Source of the DNA: Roseateles terrae
GTDB lineage: Bacteria; Pseudomonadota; Gammaproteobacteria; Burkholderiales; Burkholderiaceae_C
Direction: 5' to 3'
Assembly (NCBI RefSeq): GCF_014192155.1
Contig: NZ_JACHXO010000006.1
Location: 1-64,000, forward strand
DNA: 64,000 nt
Made by a program: the position numbers and the translations under genes. The notes beneath the pieces were generated by a model. The model searched no databases. It had not been told where the DNA came from and saw only the letters and a program-made list of their open reading frames with translations. Below, one piece after another: positions 8,849-20,074 of this stretch; positions within the stretch are counted from its first letter, which is position 1, and each line of letters opens with the position of its first letter.

Positions 8849-9364
8849 ATGAACAAGCTGCCTCGCTGGACTCTTCCCGTGGTGCTAGGCGTCGCCCTTG
8901 CGGCGGGCGCCGGCTTTGCTTTCAGGGGCTCGTTGTCGCGCGACACCGCCCCGCCGGTGAGTTATGTGCTGCTGGATGGCTCCCGCCACGACTCGCAGCA
9001 GGCCTGGGCCGGCAAGGTGATGCTGGTCAACTTCTGGGCCACCTCCTGCACGACCTGCGTGAAGGAAATGCCGCAGGTGGTCGCCACCTATCAGAAGTAC
9101 AAGGACAAGGGCTTCGACACCCTGGCCGTGGCCATGAGCTACGACCCGCCCGCCTACGTTTCCAACTTCGCGGAGACGCGGCAGCTGCCGTTCAAGGTGG
9201 CGATGGACAGCACCGGCGACATCGCCCGCAGCTTTGGCAAGGTGCAGCTCACACCAACCACCTTCCTCATCAACAAGCGGGGCGAGATCGTCAAACGCTT
9301 TGTCGGTGAACCCGACTTCGACGCGCTGCACGCCACCATCGAGAAGCTGCTCGCCGAAGGCTGA
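8849..9364 (+). CDS. TlpA-family membrane-anchored thioredoxin
   Basis: 171 residues. An N-terminal hydrophobic segment (residues 8-25) anchors or exports it to the periplasm. The thioredoxin fold carries the active-site motif WATSCTTC (Cys67 and Cys70) and the cis-proline region LTPTTFLIN. TlpA/ResA-like proteins reduce disulfides, for example in cytochrome c maturation, but no cytochrome genes lie nearby, so the partner is unknown. It is a single gene with a 149-base upstream gap. Confidence 0.88.
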   Translation: MNKLPRWTLPVVLGVALAAGAGFAFRGSLSRDTAPPVSYVLLDGSRHDSQQAWAGKVMLVNFWATSCTTCVKEMPQVVATYQKYKDKGFDTLAVAMSYDPPAYVSNFAETRQLPFKVAMDSTGDIARSFGKVQLTPTTFLINKRGEIVKRFVGEPDFDALHATIEKLLAEG

Positions 9365-9662
9365 GCCCACCCGCTTCAACCCTGGCCGTGCGCCTCCCGC
9401 GCAGGCCTCGCATCGCGACGCGGGCCTAGGGGGAAGCCCACCCCCTTTGCAGATCTTTTCCTGAGGGACACCAGGGCGTCGCCGCCCGATACTAGGGTGT
9501 ACACAGGTGCCCAGCCGGTTCGGTTCCGTGGAAGGTATTCCCCTTCCGCGCGCCCTGCCGAACGAGCCAGCGGCCGCTTTTCCCCGCAGTCTTTCTGAAC
9601 TGGCCCCGCCCGTGCCAGAGGGACTGCCTCGACCGTATGCCCCAGGACCCACGACGGCCCGC

Positions 9663-11414
9663 ATGAAAACGACTCAGACCCGCCTTCCGTCTCTCTTCGT
9701 TGCCACCTCCACTGCGATGGAGGCCAATCGCCTCGCATCCGCCGGTCAGCACCGACCGCGGGTCCGATCCCAGTCCGGCAAAGCCGCCCCGTGGATCCTT
9801 GCCGTCGTCCTGCTGGCCGCTGCTGCCGGGGGCTGGTGGTGGTGGAAGGGTCGGGACGGGATGACCGGGGCGGGCGGTTCCCATGCGGCCGGTGGCGCGG
9901 GCGGACCCGGCGCAGCGTCCGGCGCCGGCGGCCCGGGCGGCCCTGGGGCCCCAGGGGGCGCCGCCGGCAATCGCCGCTTCGCCGCCAACCGCGTGCAACC
10001 CGTCTCGGTCGCCCAGGCCCGGCTGCAGGACATCCGCCAGACCGCTTCGGCCATCGGCACCATCACCGCGTCCAACACGGCGGTCGTGCGGGCGCAGGTG
10101 AGCGGCGTGCTGCAGGCGCTGCATTTCAAGGAAGGTCAGCAGGTCCAGGCCGGCCAGCCACTGGCACAGATCGACCCGCGCGCCTTCCAGGCGACGCTGG
10201 CCCAGGCCGAAGGCACGCTGGCGCGGGACAAGGCCCAGCTGGACAACGCCCGCATCGACCTGGCCCGCTACAAGGACCTGGTGGCCAAGGATGCGATGGC
10301 CCGCCAGACGCTGGACACCCAGGAGGCCACCGTCCGCCAGTTGGAAGGCACCGTCAAGGCCGACCAGGCCAGCGTGGACAGCGCCCGGCTGCAGGTCACC
10401 TACACCCGGGTGATCGCACCGATCAGCGGCCGCGTCGGCCTCAAGCAGGTGGACATCGGCAATGTGGTGCAGACCGGTGACACGGCGGGCGTGGTGAGCA
10501 TCACCCAGACGCGTCCGATCGCATTGACCTTCGCGGTGCCGTCGTCGTTGCTGCCGCAGATCACGCCCCGGCTGAAGGCGGGCACGCCGATGACGGTCGA
10601 GGCCTGGAGCCGAGACGGCAAGACGCGCCTGGCGACCGGCAAGCTGGCGACGGCGGACAACGCCATCGACCTGGCCACCGACACGATCAAGCTCAAGGCC
10701 CTGTTCCCGAACGACGACGATGCCCTCTATCCCAACCAGTCGGTGAGCGTGCGGCTGCAGCTGGCCACGCTGGAAAACCAGCTGGCGGTGCCGTCCGCCG
10801 CGGTCCTGCGCGGCGCGCAAGGGTTCTACGTCTATGTGGTGAACGACGACAACAGCGTCGCCACCCGTGTGGTGCAGACCGGCGCGGTGGACGGTGACTG
10901 GACAGCCATCGACGGGGCGGTCAAGCCGGGCGAACGCATCGTCATCGACGGGGTGGACCGGCTGCGTGAAGGCGCGAAGGTCGAGGTGATTGCGGCGGAT
11001 CCGAAGCTGCGGGCCGGTGCCAATGCGGCGCCACGTCGGCAGCGCGGCGCGAGTGGTGCAGGCGACGCAGGCGGTGCAGGCGGCGCCCGGGGTGCTTGGG
11101 GCGCTGCCTCCGGCGCGGCGTCCGGTGCACGCCCGGCCACGCCGGCGGATGGCGCGATGCGCCCGGGGGCCGGCGCCACGGGCACGACAGGCACGACAGG
11201 TACCACGGGCACGGCGGGAACCACCGGCCGCCCAGCCGCCGACGGCGCCAGCGCTCAGGTCAGCGCAGACCGTCCCGCCTGGCTGGACCGCCTGCCGCCG
11301 GACGTCGCCGAGAAGGTGATGAAGATGAGCCCCGCTGAGCGGGAGGCCTGGATCGCCGAACGCCGCGCCCAGCGTCAGTCCGCCCGCGGTGCCTCCGGCG
11401 CCAGCGGTCAGTGA
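9663..11414 (+). CDS. mdtA: RND efflux periplasmic adaptor (MdtA type)
   Basis: 583 residues from ATG 9663. A transmembrane or signal segment ([21 protein letters not shown]) near residue 40 precedes the membrane-fusion core: lipoyl halves ([21 protein letters not shown]), coiled-coil hairpin and beta-barrel ([20 protein letters not shown]). It bridges inner-membrane pump and outer-membrane channel. Two Gly/Ala-rich insertions are unusual, one after the TM segment and one near the C-terminus with a Gly-Thr-Thr repeat (about 11179-11225). The start is uncertain because the frame is open to 9507 and ATG 9717 is also possible. It is the first gene of the mdtABC-outer membrane operon. Confidence 0.9.
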   Translation: MKTTQTRLPSLFVATSTAMEANRLASAGQHRPRVRSQSGKAAPWILAVVLLAAAAGGWWWWKGRDGMTGAGGSHAAGGAGGPGAASGAGGPGGPGAPGGAAGNRRFAANRVQPVSVAQARLQDIRQTASAIGTITASNTAVVRAQVSGVLQALHFKEGQQVQAGQPLAQIDPRAFQATLAQAEGTLARDKAQLDNARIDLARYKDLVAKDAMARQTLDTQEATVRQLEGTVKADQASVDSARLQVTYTRVIAPISGRVGLKQVDIGNVVQTGDTAGVVSITQTRPIALTFAVPSSLLPQITPRLKAGTPMTVEAWSRDGKTRLATGKLATADNAIDLATDTIKLKALFPNDDDALYPNQSVSVRLQLATLENQLAVPSAAVLRGAQGFYVYVVNDDNSVATRVVQTGAVDGDWTAIDGAVKPGERIVIDGVDRLREGAKVEVIAADPKLRAGANAAPRRQRGASGAGDAGGAGGARGAWGAASGAASGARPATPADGAMRPGAGATGTTGTTGTTGTAGTTGRPAADGASAQVSADRPAWLDRLPPDVAEKVMKMSPAEREAWIAERRAQRQSARGASGASGQ

Positions 11415-11442
11415 CCCCGCGCCCCGATCGAGAGTTGCGGCG

Positions 11443-14400
11443 ATGAACCCGTCACGTCCCTTTATCCAGCGGCCGGTAGCCACCTCGCTGCTGATGCTCG
11501 CCATCCTGCTGGCGGGGTTGCTGGCCTACCGGCTGCTGCCCCTGTCGGCGCTGCCGGAGGTGGACTACCCCACCATCCAGGTCACGACGCTGTACCCCGG
11601 CGCCAGTCCGGACGTCATCTCCACCACGGTGACCGCGCCCCTGGAGCGGCAGTTCGGCCAGATGCCGGGCCTGAGCCAGATGACCTCGGCCAGCTCCGGC
11701 GGGGCGTCGGTCATCACGCTGCGGTTCTCGCTGGGCCTGTCGCTGGACGTGGCCGAGCAGGAGGTGCAGGCCGCCATCAATGCCGGCAGCAACCTGCTGC
11801 CCAGCGACCTGCCCATGCCGCCGGTCTACAGCAAGGTCAACCCGGCGGATGCCCCGGTGCTGACGATTGCAGTGACCTCGCCCTCGCTGCCGGTCATCAA
11901 GGTGCATGACCTGGTGGAAAACCGGCTCGCGCCCAAGCTCTCCCAGGTGGACGGCGTCGGTCTGGTGAGCATCGCGGGTGGCCGACGCCCTGCCGTGCGC
12001 ATCCAGGCCAATCCTCGGGCGCTGGCGGCACTGGGTCTGTCGCTGGACGACGTGCGCAGCGCCATCGCCGCGGCCAACGTCAATCAGGCCAAGGGCAGCT
12101 TCGACGGCTCGCAGCGGGCTTCCACCATCGACGCGAACGACCAGCTCCGCTCCGCCGCCGAATACCAGGACCTGATCGTGGCCTGGAAGAACGGCAGCCC
12201 GCTGCGGCTGCGGGACGTGGCCGAGATCGTGGACGATGCGGAGAACCTTCGCCTGGCCGCCTGGGCGGACGTGCCCTGCGGCGCGTCCAACGATCCAGCG
12301 GCGAACGCGGACTGCGGCGCAGCCCGGGGTCACGCCGCTGACGCTTCGGGCCGCTCTGGCACGTCGGGCTCGCCCGCTACGACCGACACCGCCGCTGCAT
12401 CGACCCAAGACACTGCCGCCGCGCCGCGTTCGCTGGCCCAGGGTGTGATCCTCAATGTGCAGCGCCAGCCCGGTGCCAACGTCATCCAGACGGTGGACCG
12501 CGTCAAGGAACTGCTGCCCAAGCTGCAGGCCACCCTCCCCGCCTCGGTGGACGTGCAGGTGCTGGCCGACCGCACCACCACCATTCGCGCCTCGGTGGAC
12601 GACACCCAGTTCGAACTGCTGCTGGCGATCGTCCTGGTGGTGATGGTCATCTTCATGTTCCTGCGCAGCGCCAGCGCCACCCTGATTCCCAGCGTGGCGG
12701 TGCCGCTGTCGCTGGTGGGTACCTTCGGCGTGATGTACATGGCCGGGTTCTCGATCAACAACCTGACCCTGATGGCGCTCACCATCTCCACCGGCTTTGT
12801 GGTGGACGACGCCATCGTGATGATCGAGAACATCGCCCGCTTCGTGGAGGAAGGCGATTCGCCGATGGAGGCGGCCTTCAAGGGCTCCAAGCAGATCGGT
12901 TTCACCATCATCTCGCTGACGGTCTCGCTGATTGCGGTGCTGATCCCGCTGCTGTTCATGGGCGACGTGGTGGGCCGCCTGTTCCACGAATTCGCGATCA
13001 CGCTGGCGGTAGCCATCCTCATCTCTGCCTTTGTGTCCCTGACCCTGACGCCGATGATGAGTGCCCGGCTGCTCAAGCCGGAGAGCCAGCACCAGCCGTC
13101 GCGCCTGGGCCGCTGGACCGCCGACCGGTTCGACCGGCTGATCCAGTCCTACGGCCGCGGCCTGAACTGGGTGCTGGACCGTCCGGCGCTGACCCTGCTG
13201 GGCTTCTTCGCCACGTTGGCGTTGACCGCGCTGCTGTATGTGCTGGTGCCCAAGGGCTTCTTCCCGGTACAGGACACAGGACTGGTGCAGGTCATCACCG
13301 AGGCGACGCAGACCACCTCCTTCGATGCGATGGGGGAGCGCCAGCGCCGTCTGGCCGAGGCCTTCCTGAAGGACCCGGATGTGGACCACATCACCTCCTT
13401 CATCGGGGTGGACGGCTCCAACACCTCGCTGAACACCGGCCGCATGCAGATCACCCTCAAGCCGTTTGCGCAGCGGCACAGCAGCGCGACGGAAGTGATC
13501 GCCCGGCTGACCGAGGTCAACCGGCGGGTGCCCGGCATCACCGCCTACATGCAGCCGGTGCAGGACCTGACCATCGAGGACCGCGTCTCCAAGACCCAGT
13601 ACCAGTTCCTGATCAGCTCCCCCGATGCCACCGACCTGGCGACGGCCAATGAAGCGCTGCTGACGCGTCTGCGCGCCCTGCCTCAACTGACCGATGTGGC
13701 CAGCGACCTGCAAAACCAGGGCTTGCAGGCCTGGGTGCAGATCGACCGGGAAGCGGCGGGCCGTCTGGGAGTGACCGTGGCGGCCATCGACACCGCGCTC
13801 TACAACGCCTTCGGCCAGCGGCTGATCTCGACCATCTACACCCAGTCCAGCCAATACCGGGTGGTGCTGGAGGCCGGGCCGGAGTTCCGCACCGGCCCGC
13901 GCGCGCTGGAGAGCCTGTATGTGCCGGGCAGCACCACCACCACCACCAACGGCGTGAGCACCACCACCTCGGTGCAGGTGCCGCTGAGTTCGGTGGCGCA
14001 GATCCAGGAGCGTCCGGCGGCGCTGGCCATCAACCATGTGGCCCAGTTCCCGGCGGCCACCATCAGCTTCAACCTGCCACCGGGCGTGGCCCTGGGCGAC
14101 GCGGTCAAGGCGATCAAGGCCGAGCAGGCGCAACTGGACCTGCCGGTGAGTGTCGAGACCAGCTTCCAGGGCGCGGCCGAAGCCTTCAGCAATTCGCTCT
14201 CCAGCACGCTGCTGCTGATCCTGGCGGCGGTGGTCACGATGTACATCGTGCTGGGGGTGCTCTATGAGAGCTACATCCATCCGCTGACCATTCTTTCCAC
14301 GCTGCCTTCCGCCGGGGTGGGTGCGCTGCTGGCGCTGCTGCTGGGCGGGCTGGACCTGGGCATCATTGCCATCATCGGCATCGTGCTGCTGATCGGCATC

Positions 14401-14811
14401 GTGAAGAAGAACGCGATCATGATGATCGACTTCGCGCTCGAAGCCGAGCGCGAGCAGGGCATGGCGCCGCGGGATGCCATCTACCAGGCCTGCCTGCTGC
14501 GCTTCCGGCCCATTCTGATGACCACGATGGCGGCCCTGCTGGGCGCCCTGCCGCTGATGCTGGGCACCGGGGTCGGCCATGAGCTGCGGCATCCGCTGGG
14601 GGTGACGATGGTCGGTGGCCTGATCGTGAGCCAGTTGCTGACGCTGTTCACCACGCCGGTGATCTATCTGGGCTTCGCCGGTCTGGCGCAGCGCTGGCGG
14701 GACCGGCAGTCCCGCAAGGCGGGCCGCCCGACCGGTGAGGCTGCGAGGACTGGCGCTGTTGCAGGTGCAGGTGCAGGTGCGCCTTCGGCCGACGACCAGG
14801 GGGCGCGATGA
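11443..14811 (+). CDS. mdtB: RND efflux pump subunit MdtB
   Basis: 1122-residue inner-membrane proton/drug antiporter subunit that forms a heterotrimer with MdtC. Typical features: the N-terminal [18 protein letters not shown] helix, the TM4 proton-relay stretch [15 protein letters not shown], and the C-terminal [16 protein letters not shown]. Between the segments [10 protein letters not shown] and [13 protein letters not shown] (about 12270-12440) there is an inserted Ala/Ser/Thr/Asp-rich stretch of roughly 50 residues with two cysteines, at a point where MdtB normally has only a few residues. It ends in an ATGA overlap with mdtC. Confidence 0.95.
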   Translation: MNPSRPFIQRPVATSLLMLAILLAGLLAYRLLPLSALPEVDYPTIQVTTLYPGASPDVISTTVTAPLERQFGQMPGLSQMTSASSGGASVITLRFSLGLSLDVAEQEVQAAINAGSNLLPSDLPMPPVYSKVNPADAPVLTIAVTSPSLPVIKVHDLVENRLAPKLSQVDGVGLVSIAGGRRPAVRIQANPRALAALGLSLDDVRSAIAAANVNQAKGSFDGSQRASTIDANDQLRSAAEYQDLIVAWKNGSPLRLRDVAEIVDDAENLRLAAWADVPCGASNDPAANADCGAARGHAADASGRSGTSGSPATTDTAAASTQDTAAAPRSLAQGVILNVQRQPGANVIQTVDRVKELLPKLQATLPASVDVQVLADRTTTIRASVDDTQFELLLAIVLVVMVIFMFLRSASATLIPSVAVPLSLVGTFGVMYMAGFSINNLTLMALTISTGFVVDDAIVMIENIARFVEEGDSPMEAAFKGSKQIGFTIISLTVSLIAVLIPLLFMGDVVGRLFHEFAITLAVAILISAFVSLTLTPMMSARLLKPESQHQPSRLGRWTADRFDRLIQSYGRGLNWVLDRPALTLLGFFATLALTALLYVLVPKGFFPVQDTGLVQVITEATQTTSFDAMGERQRRLAEAFLKDPDVDHITSFIGVDGSNTSLNTGRMQITLKPFAQRHSSATEVIARLTEVNRRVPGITAYMQPVQDLTIEDRVSKTQYQFLISSPDATDLATANEALLTRLRALPQLTDVASDLQNQGLQAWVQIDREAAGRLGVTVAAIDTALYNAFGQRLISTIYTQSSQYRVVLEAGPEFRTGPRALESLYVPGSTTTTTNGVSTTTSVQVPLSSVAQIQERPAALAINHVAQFPAATISFNLPPGVALGDAVKAIKAEQAQLDLPVSVETSFQGAAEAFSNSLSSTLLLILAAVVTMYIVLGVLYESYIHPLTILSTLPSAGVGALLALLLGGLDLGIIAIIGIVLLIGIVKKNAIMMIDFALEAEREQGMAPRDAIYQACLLRFRPILMTTMAALLGALPLMLGTGVGHELRHPLGVTMVGGLIVSQLLTLFTTPVIYLGFAGLAQRWRDRQSRKAGRPTGEAARTGAVAGAGAGAPSADDQGAR

Positions 14812-17800
14812 ACATCTCCGCGCCTTTCATTGCGCGGCCGGTGGCGACCACGCTAATCACCATCGGCATTGCGCTGGCCGGCATCCTGGGCTTCCAGCTA
14901 CTGCCGATCGCGCCTCTACCGCAAGTCGACTTTCCGACGATCTCGGTGTCCGCCTCCCTGCCGGGCGCCAGCCCGGACACGATGGCCGCCACAGTGGCCA
15001 CCCCGCTGGAGCGGGCGCTGGGCAGCATTGCCGGGGTGACGGAAATCACCTCGCGCTCGTCCCAGGGATCGGCCAACATCGTCCTGCAGTTCGACCTGAG
15101 CCGGGACATCAACGGTGCCGCGCGCGACGTGCAGGCGGCCATCAATGCCGCCCGTTCGCTGCTGCCGACCGGCATGCCCAGCAATCCCACCTACCGCAAG
15201 GTCAATCCGGCGGATGCGCCGATCATGATCCTGGCGCTGACTTCGCAGACCCTGAGCCGCGGCCAGATGTATGACGCGGCTTCCACCGTCCTGGCCCAGC
15301 GACTGGCGCAGGTGGAAGGCGTGGGTCAGGTGAATGTGGGCGGTGGCGCGCTGCCGGCCGTGCGGGTGGAACTCAACCCCGACAAGCTGGCCGCCAACGG
15401 CATCTCCCTGGATGCCGTGCGCACCGCCATCAGCAGCACCAATGCGAACCGGCCCAAAGGCTCGGTGGAAGAAGACGGCCGCTACTGGCAGATTGGCGCC
15501 AATGACCAGGCCCGCACCGCCGCGGACTATGCGCCGGTGGTGCTCTCCTACCGCAATGGCGCGGCGCTGCGGCTGCGCGATGTCGGCGAGGTGGTGGATT
15601 CGGTGCAGGACGTGCGCAACTACGCCGCCTCCAACCGTCAACCCGCGATCCTGATGTTCATCCAGAAGGAGCCGGGCGCCAACATCATCGAGACGGTGGG
15701 CCGCATCCGCGAGCTGCTGCCGCATCTGCAGGCCTCGATTCCGCCGTCCATCGAGCTGAAGGTGATCAGCGACCGCACGCCCACCATCCGCGCCTCGCTG
15801 GAGGAAGTGGAACGGGCGATGGCGGTGTCGGTGGGGCTGGTGATTCTGGTGGTGCTGCTGTTCCTGCGCAGCTGGCGGGCGACGCTGCTGCCAGCGGTGG
15901 CGGTGCCGGTGTCGCTGGCGGGCACCTTCGGCATCATGTACCTGTGCGGCTACAGCCTGGACAACCTCTCGGCCATGGCGCTGACGGTGGCGACCGGCTT
16001 CGTGGTGGACGACGCCATCGTCGTGCTGGAGAACATCTCCCGCTACATCGAACAGGGCTATGCCCCCCGGGAGGCCGCACTCAAAGGGGCCAAGGAAATC
16101 GGCTTCACCGTCATCTCCATCAGCCTCTCGCTGGTGGCGGTGTTCATTCCCATCCTGCTGATGGGCGGGGTGGTGGGCCGGCTGTTTCGGGAATTCGCAG
16201 TGGTGCTGTCGGCGTCGATTCTGGTGTCGATGGTCGTCTCCCTGACGACCACGCCGATGATGGCTTCCCGCGTGCTGCGCGCCCGCAAGGAGACGGCGCC
16301 ATCAGTCCCGACGCGCCGCCCCTCGCGGCTGGCGCGCTGGGCGGGCGGCTTCAGCCGGGGTCTGTCGCGCGGCTACCGCCGCAGCCTGATGTGGACGCTG
16401 CGTCATCAGCCGGTGGCGCTGCTCTCGCTGCTGGCGGTGGTGGCGGTGAACGTCTACCTCTATGGCGCCATTCCCAAGACCTTCTTCCCTCAGCAGGACA
16501 CCGGTGTGCTCTTCGGCGGCGTGCAGGCCGACCAGGGCAGCTCCTTCGGCATGATGCGGGCACGGGTGGACCGGTTCATGGACATCATCCTGTCCGACCC
16601 GGCGGTGCAGAACGTCAACGGCAGCACCTCCGGCGGCAACTCCGCCAATTTCTACATCACCCTCAAGCCGCTGGCCGAGCGCAAGATCTCGGCCGACGGT
16701 GTGGTGAATCGCCTGCGGGACAAGATGGCGCATGAGCCGGGCGCCAACCTCTTCCTGGTGCCGGTGCAGGACATCCGCATCGGCGGCCGGCAGTCCAATG
16801 CCCAGTACCAGTTCACCCTGCAGGCGGACGACCTGGAGGTGCTGCGCACCTGGGAACCGCGGGTGCGCAATGCGCTCTCGCAACTGCCCGAACTCACCGA
16901 CGTCAACACCGACCAGCAGGACAAAGGCATCCAGACCACGCTGGTGATTGATCGTGAAGCGGCGGCGCGGCTGGGCATCACCGTCAGCAACATCGACACC
17001 ACGCTGAGCAACGGCTTCAGCCAGCGGCAGGTGGGCGTCATCTACAACCCGCTGAATCAGTACCGGGTGGTGATGGAGCTGGCGCCGGACTACCTGAAGG
17101 GCCCGGAAACGCTGAAGAAGCTGTACGTGACCAGCAGCAGCGGCGCGCAGGTGCCGCTGTCCGCCTTCACCCGCGTGGAGACGACCAACACGCCGCTGTC
17201 GGTCAACCATCAGGGCGGCACCCCGGCGTCCACCATCAGCTTCAACCTGCCGCCGGGCGTCTCACTGTCGCAGGCGACCGACGCGATCAACAACGCCATG
17301 GCGGAGCTGGGTGTGCCGGTGTCGCTGCGCGGCACCTTCGCCGGCACCGCCAATGCGTTCCAGGACGCGCTGAAGTCACAGCCGCTGCTGATCGGGGCGG
17401 CCATCATCGCCATCTATCTGGTGCTGGGCATGCTGTATGAGAGCCTGGTGCATCCGGTGACCATCCTCTCCACACTGCCCTCGGCCGGGGTGGGGGCGCT
17501 GCTGGCGCTGATGATGTTCAACACCGAGTTCTCGATCATTGCGTTGATCGGGGTGATCCTGCTGATCGGCATCGTGAAGAAGAACGCGATCATGATGATC
17601 GACTTCGCCATCGCCCGGCAGCGCACCACGGCGCATCTGTCGGCGGGCGCGGCGATCTTCCGGGCGGCCAAGCTGCGCCTGCGACCCATCCTGATGACCA
17701 CCTTCGCGGCCATCTTCGGGGCGGTGCCGCTGGCCGTGGGCAGTGGCGATGGTGCCGAGTTGCGCCAGCCGCTGGGCATCGCCATCGTCGGCGGCCTGAT

Positions 17801-17990
17801 CCTGAGCCAGTTGCTGACCCTCTACACCACGCCGGTGGTGTTCGTGCTGATGGAGCGGCTGCGCCAGCGCCTGCTGCGCCTCCGTCTGCGACTGCGTCGC
17901 CGCTCGTCCGGGGCCGGTCCGTCGTCGGGCCCCACACCGCCTTCCGCTTTGTCTGCCGAGCCGCCTGCGGCTCCGTCCCTCCAGGGTTGA
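14808..17990 (+). CDS. mdtC: RND efflux pump subunit MdtC
   Basis: 1060-residue inner-membrane subunit, partner of MdtB. It begins [17 protein letters not shown] and shows the TM4 motif [16 protein letters not shown] and the late [16 protein letters not shown]. Unlike mdtB here, it has no insertion in the porter domain. The basic Arg/Leu-rich C-terminus ([16 protein letters not shown]) is longer than usual. The ATGA overlap with mdtB implies coupled translation, and the next gene starts 7 bases downstream. Confidence 0.95.
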   Translation: MNISAPFIARPVATTLITIGIALAGILGFQLLPIAPLPQVDFPTISVSASLPGASPDTMAATVATPLERALGSIAGVTEITSRSSQGSANIVLQFDLSRDINGAARDVQAAINAARSLLPTGMPSNPTYRKVNPADAPIMILALTSQTLSRGQMYDAASTVLAQRLAQVEGVGQVNVGGGALPAVRVELNPDKLAANGISLDAVRTAISSTNANRPKGSVEEDGRYWQIGANDQARTAADYAPVVLSYRNGAALRLRDVGEVVDSVQDVRNYAASNRQPAILMFIQKEPGANIIETVGRIRELLPHLQASIPPSIELKVISDRTPTIRASLEEVERAMAVSVGLVILVVLLFLRSWRATLLPAVAVPVSLAGTFGIMYLCGYSLDNLSAMALTVATGFVVDDAIVVLENISRYIEQGYAPREAALKGAKEIGFTVISISLSLVAVFIPILLMGGVVGRLFREFAVVLSASILVSMVVSLTTTPMMASRVLRARKETAPSVPTRRPSRLARWAGGFSRGLSRGYRRSLMWTLRHQPVALLSLLAVVAVNVYLYGAIPKTFFPQQDTGVLFGGVQADQGSSFGMMRARVDRFMDIILSDPAVQNVNGSTSGGNSANFYITLKPLAERKISADGVVNRLRDKMAHEPGANLFLVPVQDIRIGGRQSNAQYQFTLQADDLEVLRTWEPRVRNALSQLPELTDVNTDQQDKGIQTTLVIDREAAARLGITVSNIDTTLSNGFSQRQVGVIYNPLNQYRVVMELAPDYLKGPETLKKLYVTSSSGAQVPLSAFTRVETTNTPLSVNHQGGTPASTISFNLPPGVSLSQATDAINNAMAELGVPVSLRGTFAGTANAFQDALKSQPLLIGAAIIAIYLVLGMLYESLVHPVTILSTLPSAGVGALLALMMFNTEFSIIALIGVILLIGIVKKNAIMMIDFAIARQRTTAHLSAGAAIFRAAKLRLRPILMTTFAAIFGAVPLAVGSGDGAELRQPLGIAIVGGLILSQLLTLYTTPVVFVLMERLRQRLLRLRLRLRRRSSGAGPSSGPTPPSALSAEPPAAPSLQG

Positions 17991-17997
17991 GAGATCC

Positions 17998-19458
17998 ATG
18001 AAGATCCGTTGCTTTGATTTGACTGCTGTTTCCGCCGCCCGCGCGCCGGCGCTGGCATTGCTGACCCTGGCGCTGGCGACCGCACTGGGCGGCTGCGCCA
18101 TCACCCGGAAGGATCCACCCCCACCGGTCACCGCGCCGGCCGAGTACAAGGAGACCGACCTCTGGCGTCACGCGCAGCCCGGCGCGGCGGAGGCGGTGCC
18201 CCCGTCCTGGTGGACCTTGTTCAATGACCCGGTGCTGAACGACCTGCAGGCGCGACTGGTGATCGGCAACGAAACCCTCAAGGTCTCGATTGCGCAGGTG
18301 GCCAGCGCCCGCGCCGCGGTGGACGCCAGCAGTTCGGCGCTGCTGCCGTCCCTGTCCCTGGGGCTGAGCGGCACGCGCAGCGCGAGCCCGGACGGCAGCG
18401 TCAGCGGCGGCTCGATCAGCCGCGGGCCGACCAACAGTGCGCAGCTCTCGCTCAGCACGAGCTGGGAGGCGGATCTCTGGGGTCGTCTGCGACTGGCCAG
18501 CGAAGGGGCGCAAGCCACGCTGCAGGCGAGTGCGGATGACCTGGCGGCCGCGCGGCTATCGGCGCAGACCACTTTGGCGCAGAGCTATTTTTCGCTGCGC
18601 ACGGCCGAAGCCCAGGAGGCGCTGTACGAGCGCAGCGTGAAGTCGTATGAGCGCTTTCTGTCGTTGACCGAAGCGCGGTATCAGGGCGGCGTGGCGGCCC
18701 GCAGTGATGTGCTGCAGGCGCAGACGCAATTGCGGTCGGCGCAGGCGCAGCTGCTGGAGACGCAGGCCACCCGCGCGCAGCTGGCGCACGCCATTGCGGT
18801 GCTGCTGGGGCTGCCGCCGTCGGCGCTGGAGCTCAGTGCCAATGCCACCTTGCCGGCACCGCCGGGGGTGCCGCGCATGGTGCCGTCCGAGCTGCTGGAG
18901 CGGCGCCCGGATATTGCGGCGGCCCAGCGACGGGTGGCGGCGGCCTATGCGCAGATCGGGGTGGCGGATGCGGCGTTTTATCCGTCGCTGTCGTTATCGG
19001 CGAGTGGGGGCTATCGCAGCAGCACCTTGTCGAATCTGGTGAGTGCGCCCAACCTGTTCTGGTCGATCGGGCCTTCGCTGGCGCTGTCGATTTTCGACAA
19101 TGGTCAGCACAAGCTCGCCAGTGCGCAGGCGCGGGCCAGTGCGGATTCGGCGGTGGCGACCTATCGGCAGACGGTGCTGACGGCGATGCAGGAAGTGGAA
19201 GACAACCTGATCCTGGCGGACCGGCTGGCTCGCGAGGCGCAGTTGCAGCAGGAGGCGGTGGACTCGGCGCAGCGCAATCTGGGGCTGGTGACGGAGCAGT
19301 ATCGGGCCGGGACGGTGAGCTTTCTGGAAGTGACGACGGCGCAGAACAGTGCGTTCAGCGCGGAGGCGTCATTGCTGTCCATCCGGAATCGGCAGCTTGC
19401 CGCGGTGAACCTGCTTCTGAAAAACATCGCTGGCCGCTGGATGCCAGCATCGGGCTGA
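17998..19458 (+). CDS. Outer-membrane efflux lipoprotein (NodT/OprM family)
   Basis: 486 residues. A signal peptide ends in LGGCAITRK, a lipobox with Cys at about residue 32, so it is a lipidated trimeric outer-membrane channel of the TolC class. Family features visible: PPSWWTLFNDPVLNDLQ, ERRPDIAAAQRRVAAAYAQIGVADAAFYP and SLALSIFDNGQHK. It completes the tripartite pump with the upstream mdtABC, 7 bases after mdtC. The operon ends here; the integron array begins about 40 bases further. Confidence 0.94.
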   Translation: MKIRCFDLTAVSAARAPALALLTLALATALGGCAITRKDPPPPVTAPAEYKETDLWRHAQPGAAEAVPPSWWTLFNDPVLNDLQARLVIGNETLKVSIAQVASARAAVDASSSALLPSLSLGLSGTRSASPDGSVSGGSISRGPTNSAQLSLSTSWEADLWGRLRLASEGAQATLQASADDLAAARLSAQTTLAQSYFSLRTAEAQEALYERSVKSYERFLSLTEARYQGGVAARSDVLQAQTQLRSAQAQLLETQATRAQLAHAIAVLLGLPPSALELSANATLPAPPGVPRMVPSELLERRPDIAAAQRRVAAAYAQIGVADAAFYPSLSLSASGGYRSSTLSNLVSAPNLFWSIGPSLALSIFDNGQHKLASAQARASADSAVATYRQTVLTAMQEVEDNLILADRLAREAQLQQEAVDSAQRNLGLVTEQYRAGTVSFLEVTTAQNSAFSAEASLLSIRNRQLAAVNLLLKNIAGRWMPASG

Positions 19459-19501
19459 GACGCGAGTCCGCGCGAGCGACGGGTGAAACGATGCGCGCGA
19501 A

Positions 19502-20026
19502 TCATTTCTCCCGGCATTGATCCAGAAGTTCACGGATTTTCCTGTCGTAGATGCTCTTCGCCGACGCCGATTGCATGCCCTTGTCCAGGATTAGCCGCTT
19601 TCCGGCAGGTGTCGCAGCGAACGTTTCTAGCTCCCGATACTCAGCATCTGAAAACGTGGGCAATGACTCTGGCGCTCTTTCGCCTACAGCGAGATAGATC
19701 TGAAGCAGTCCGTACTTTGCATACTTTTCGCCGACCGGTGTCGCGAAGAACTGGTCTGCCGCAGACAAGTCCTGAGGTGCGAGGACGGAGGTCATAGCCT
19801 CGTTCACGGCGTCATGAAAGGCGGTCGGCTTAAGAGCCTGAATGCATGCCGCTTGTCCACTTGAAGTTGTCCCTTTCCGCTCTCCATGCTTCGCTGACAG
19901 TTGCATGCCCAGCAACACACCCTGAGCAAAGAAATCTGCAGCCACGGACTGGGCATTGGCCGCGACAGTTGCGGCGCCGAGAACGAATGTGAGAAAACCT
20001 TGAAGAAGTGAAACTCTGATCATCAT
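19502..20026 (-). CDS. Cassette gene: secreted protein, DUF2059-like
   Basis: 174 residues. The N-terminal signal peptide (LLQGFLTFVLGAATVAANAQ) predicts export to the periplasm. The C-terminal half, AADQFFATPVGEKYAKYGLLQIYL followed by a helical tail, resembles the DUF2059 type of small secreted proteins of unknown function. The start codon lies 2 bases from the attC core GTTAGAT (minus strand of 20029-20035), the normal position for a cassette gene. It is the last gene of the array. No clear attC follows its stop, so this cassette may be fixed in place. Confidence 0.7.
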   Translation of the reverse strand: MMIRVSLLQGFLTFVLGAATVAANAQSVAADFFAQGVLLGMQLSAKHGERKGTTSSGQAACIQALKPTAFHDAVNEAMTSVLAPQDLSAADQFFATPVGEKYAKYGLLQIYLAVGERAPESLPTFSDAEYRELETFAATPAGKRLILDKGMQSASAKSIYDRKIRELLDQCREK

Positions 20027-20074
20027 TCATCTAACGTTTGAGTCCATCTGACCTGCTCGGTTTTTTCGAGCCAG

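Noticed and set aside
9492..11504. 670-residue minus-strand frame across mdtA
   Set aside because: Antisense to a full RND adaptor; Arg/Gly/His-rich with no domain features.
11452..14592. 1046-residue minus-strand frame across mdtB
   Set aside because: Antisense shadow of mdtB; strongly biased composition.
19459..19501. attC site after the last cassette gene
   Set aside because: No RYYYAAC/GTTRRRY pair could be found between the array and the efflux lipoprotein gene.
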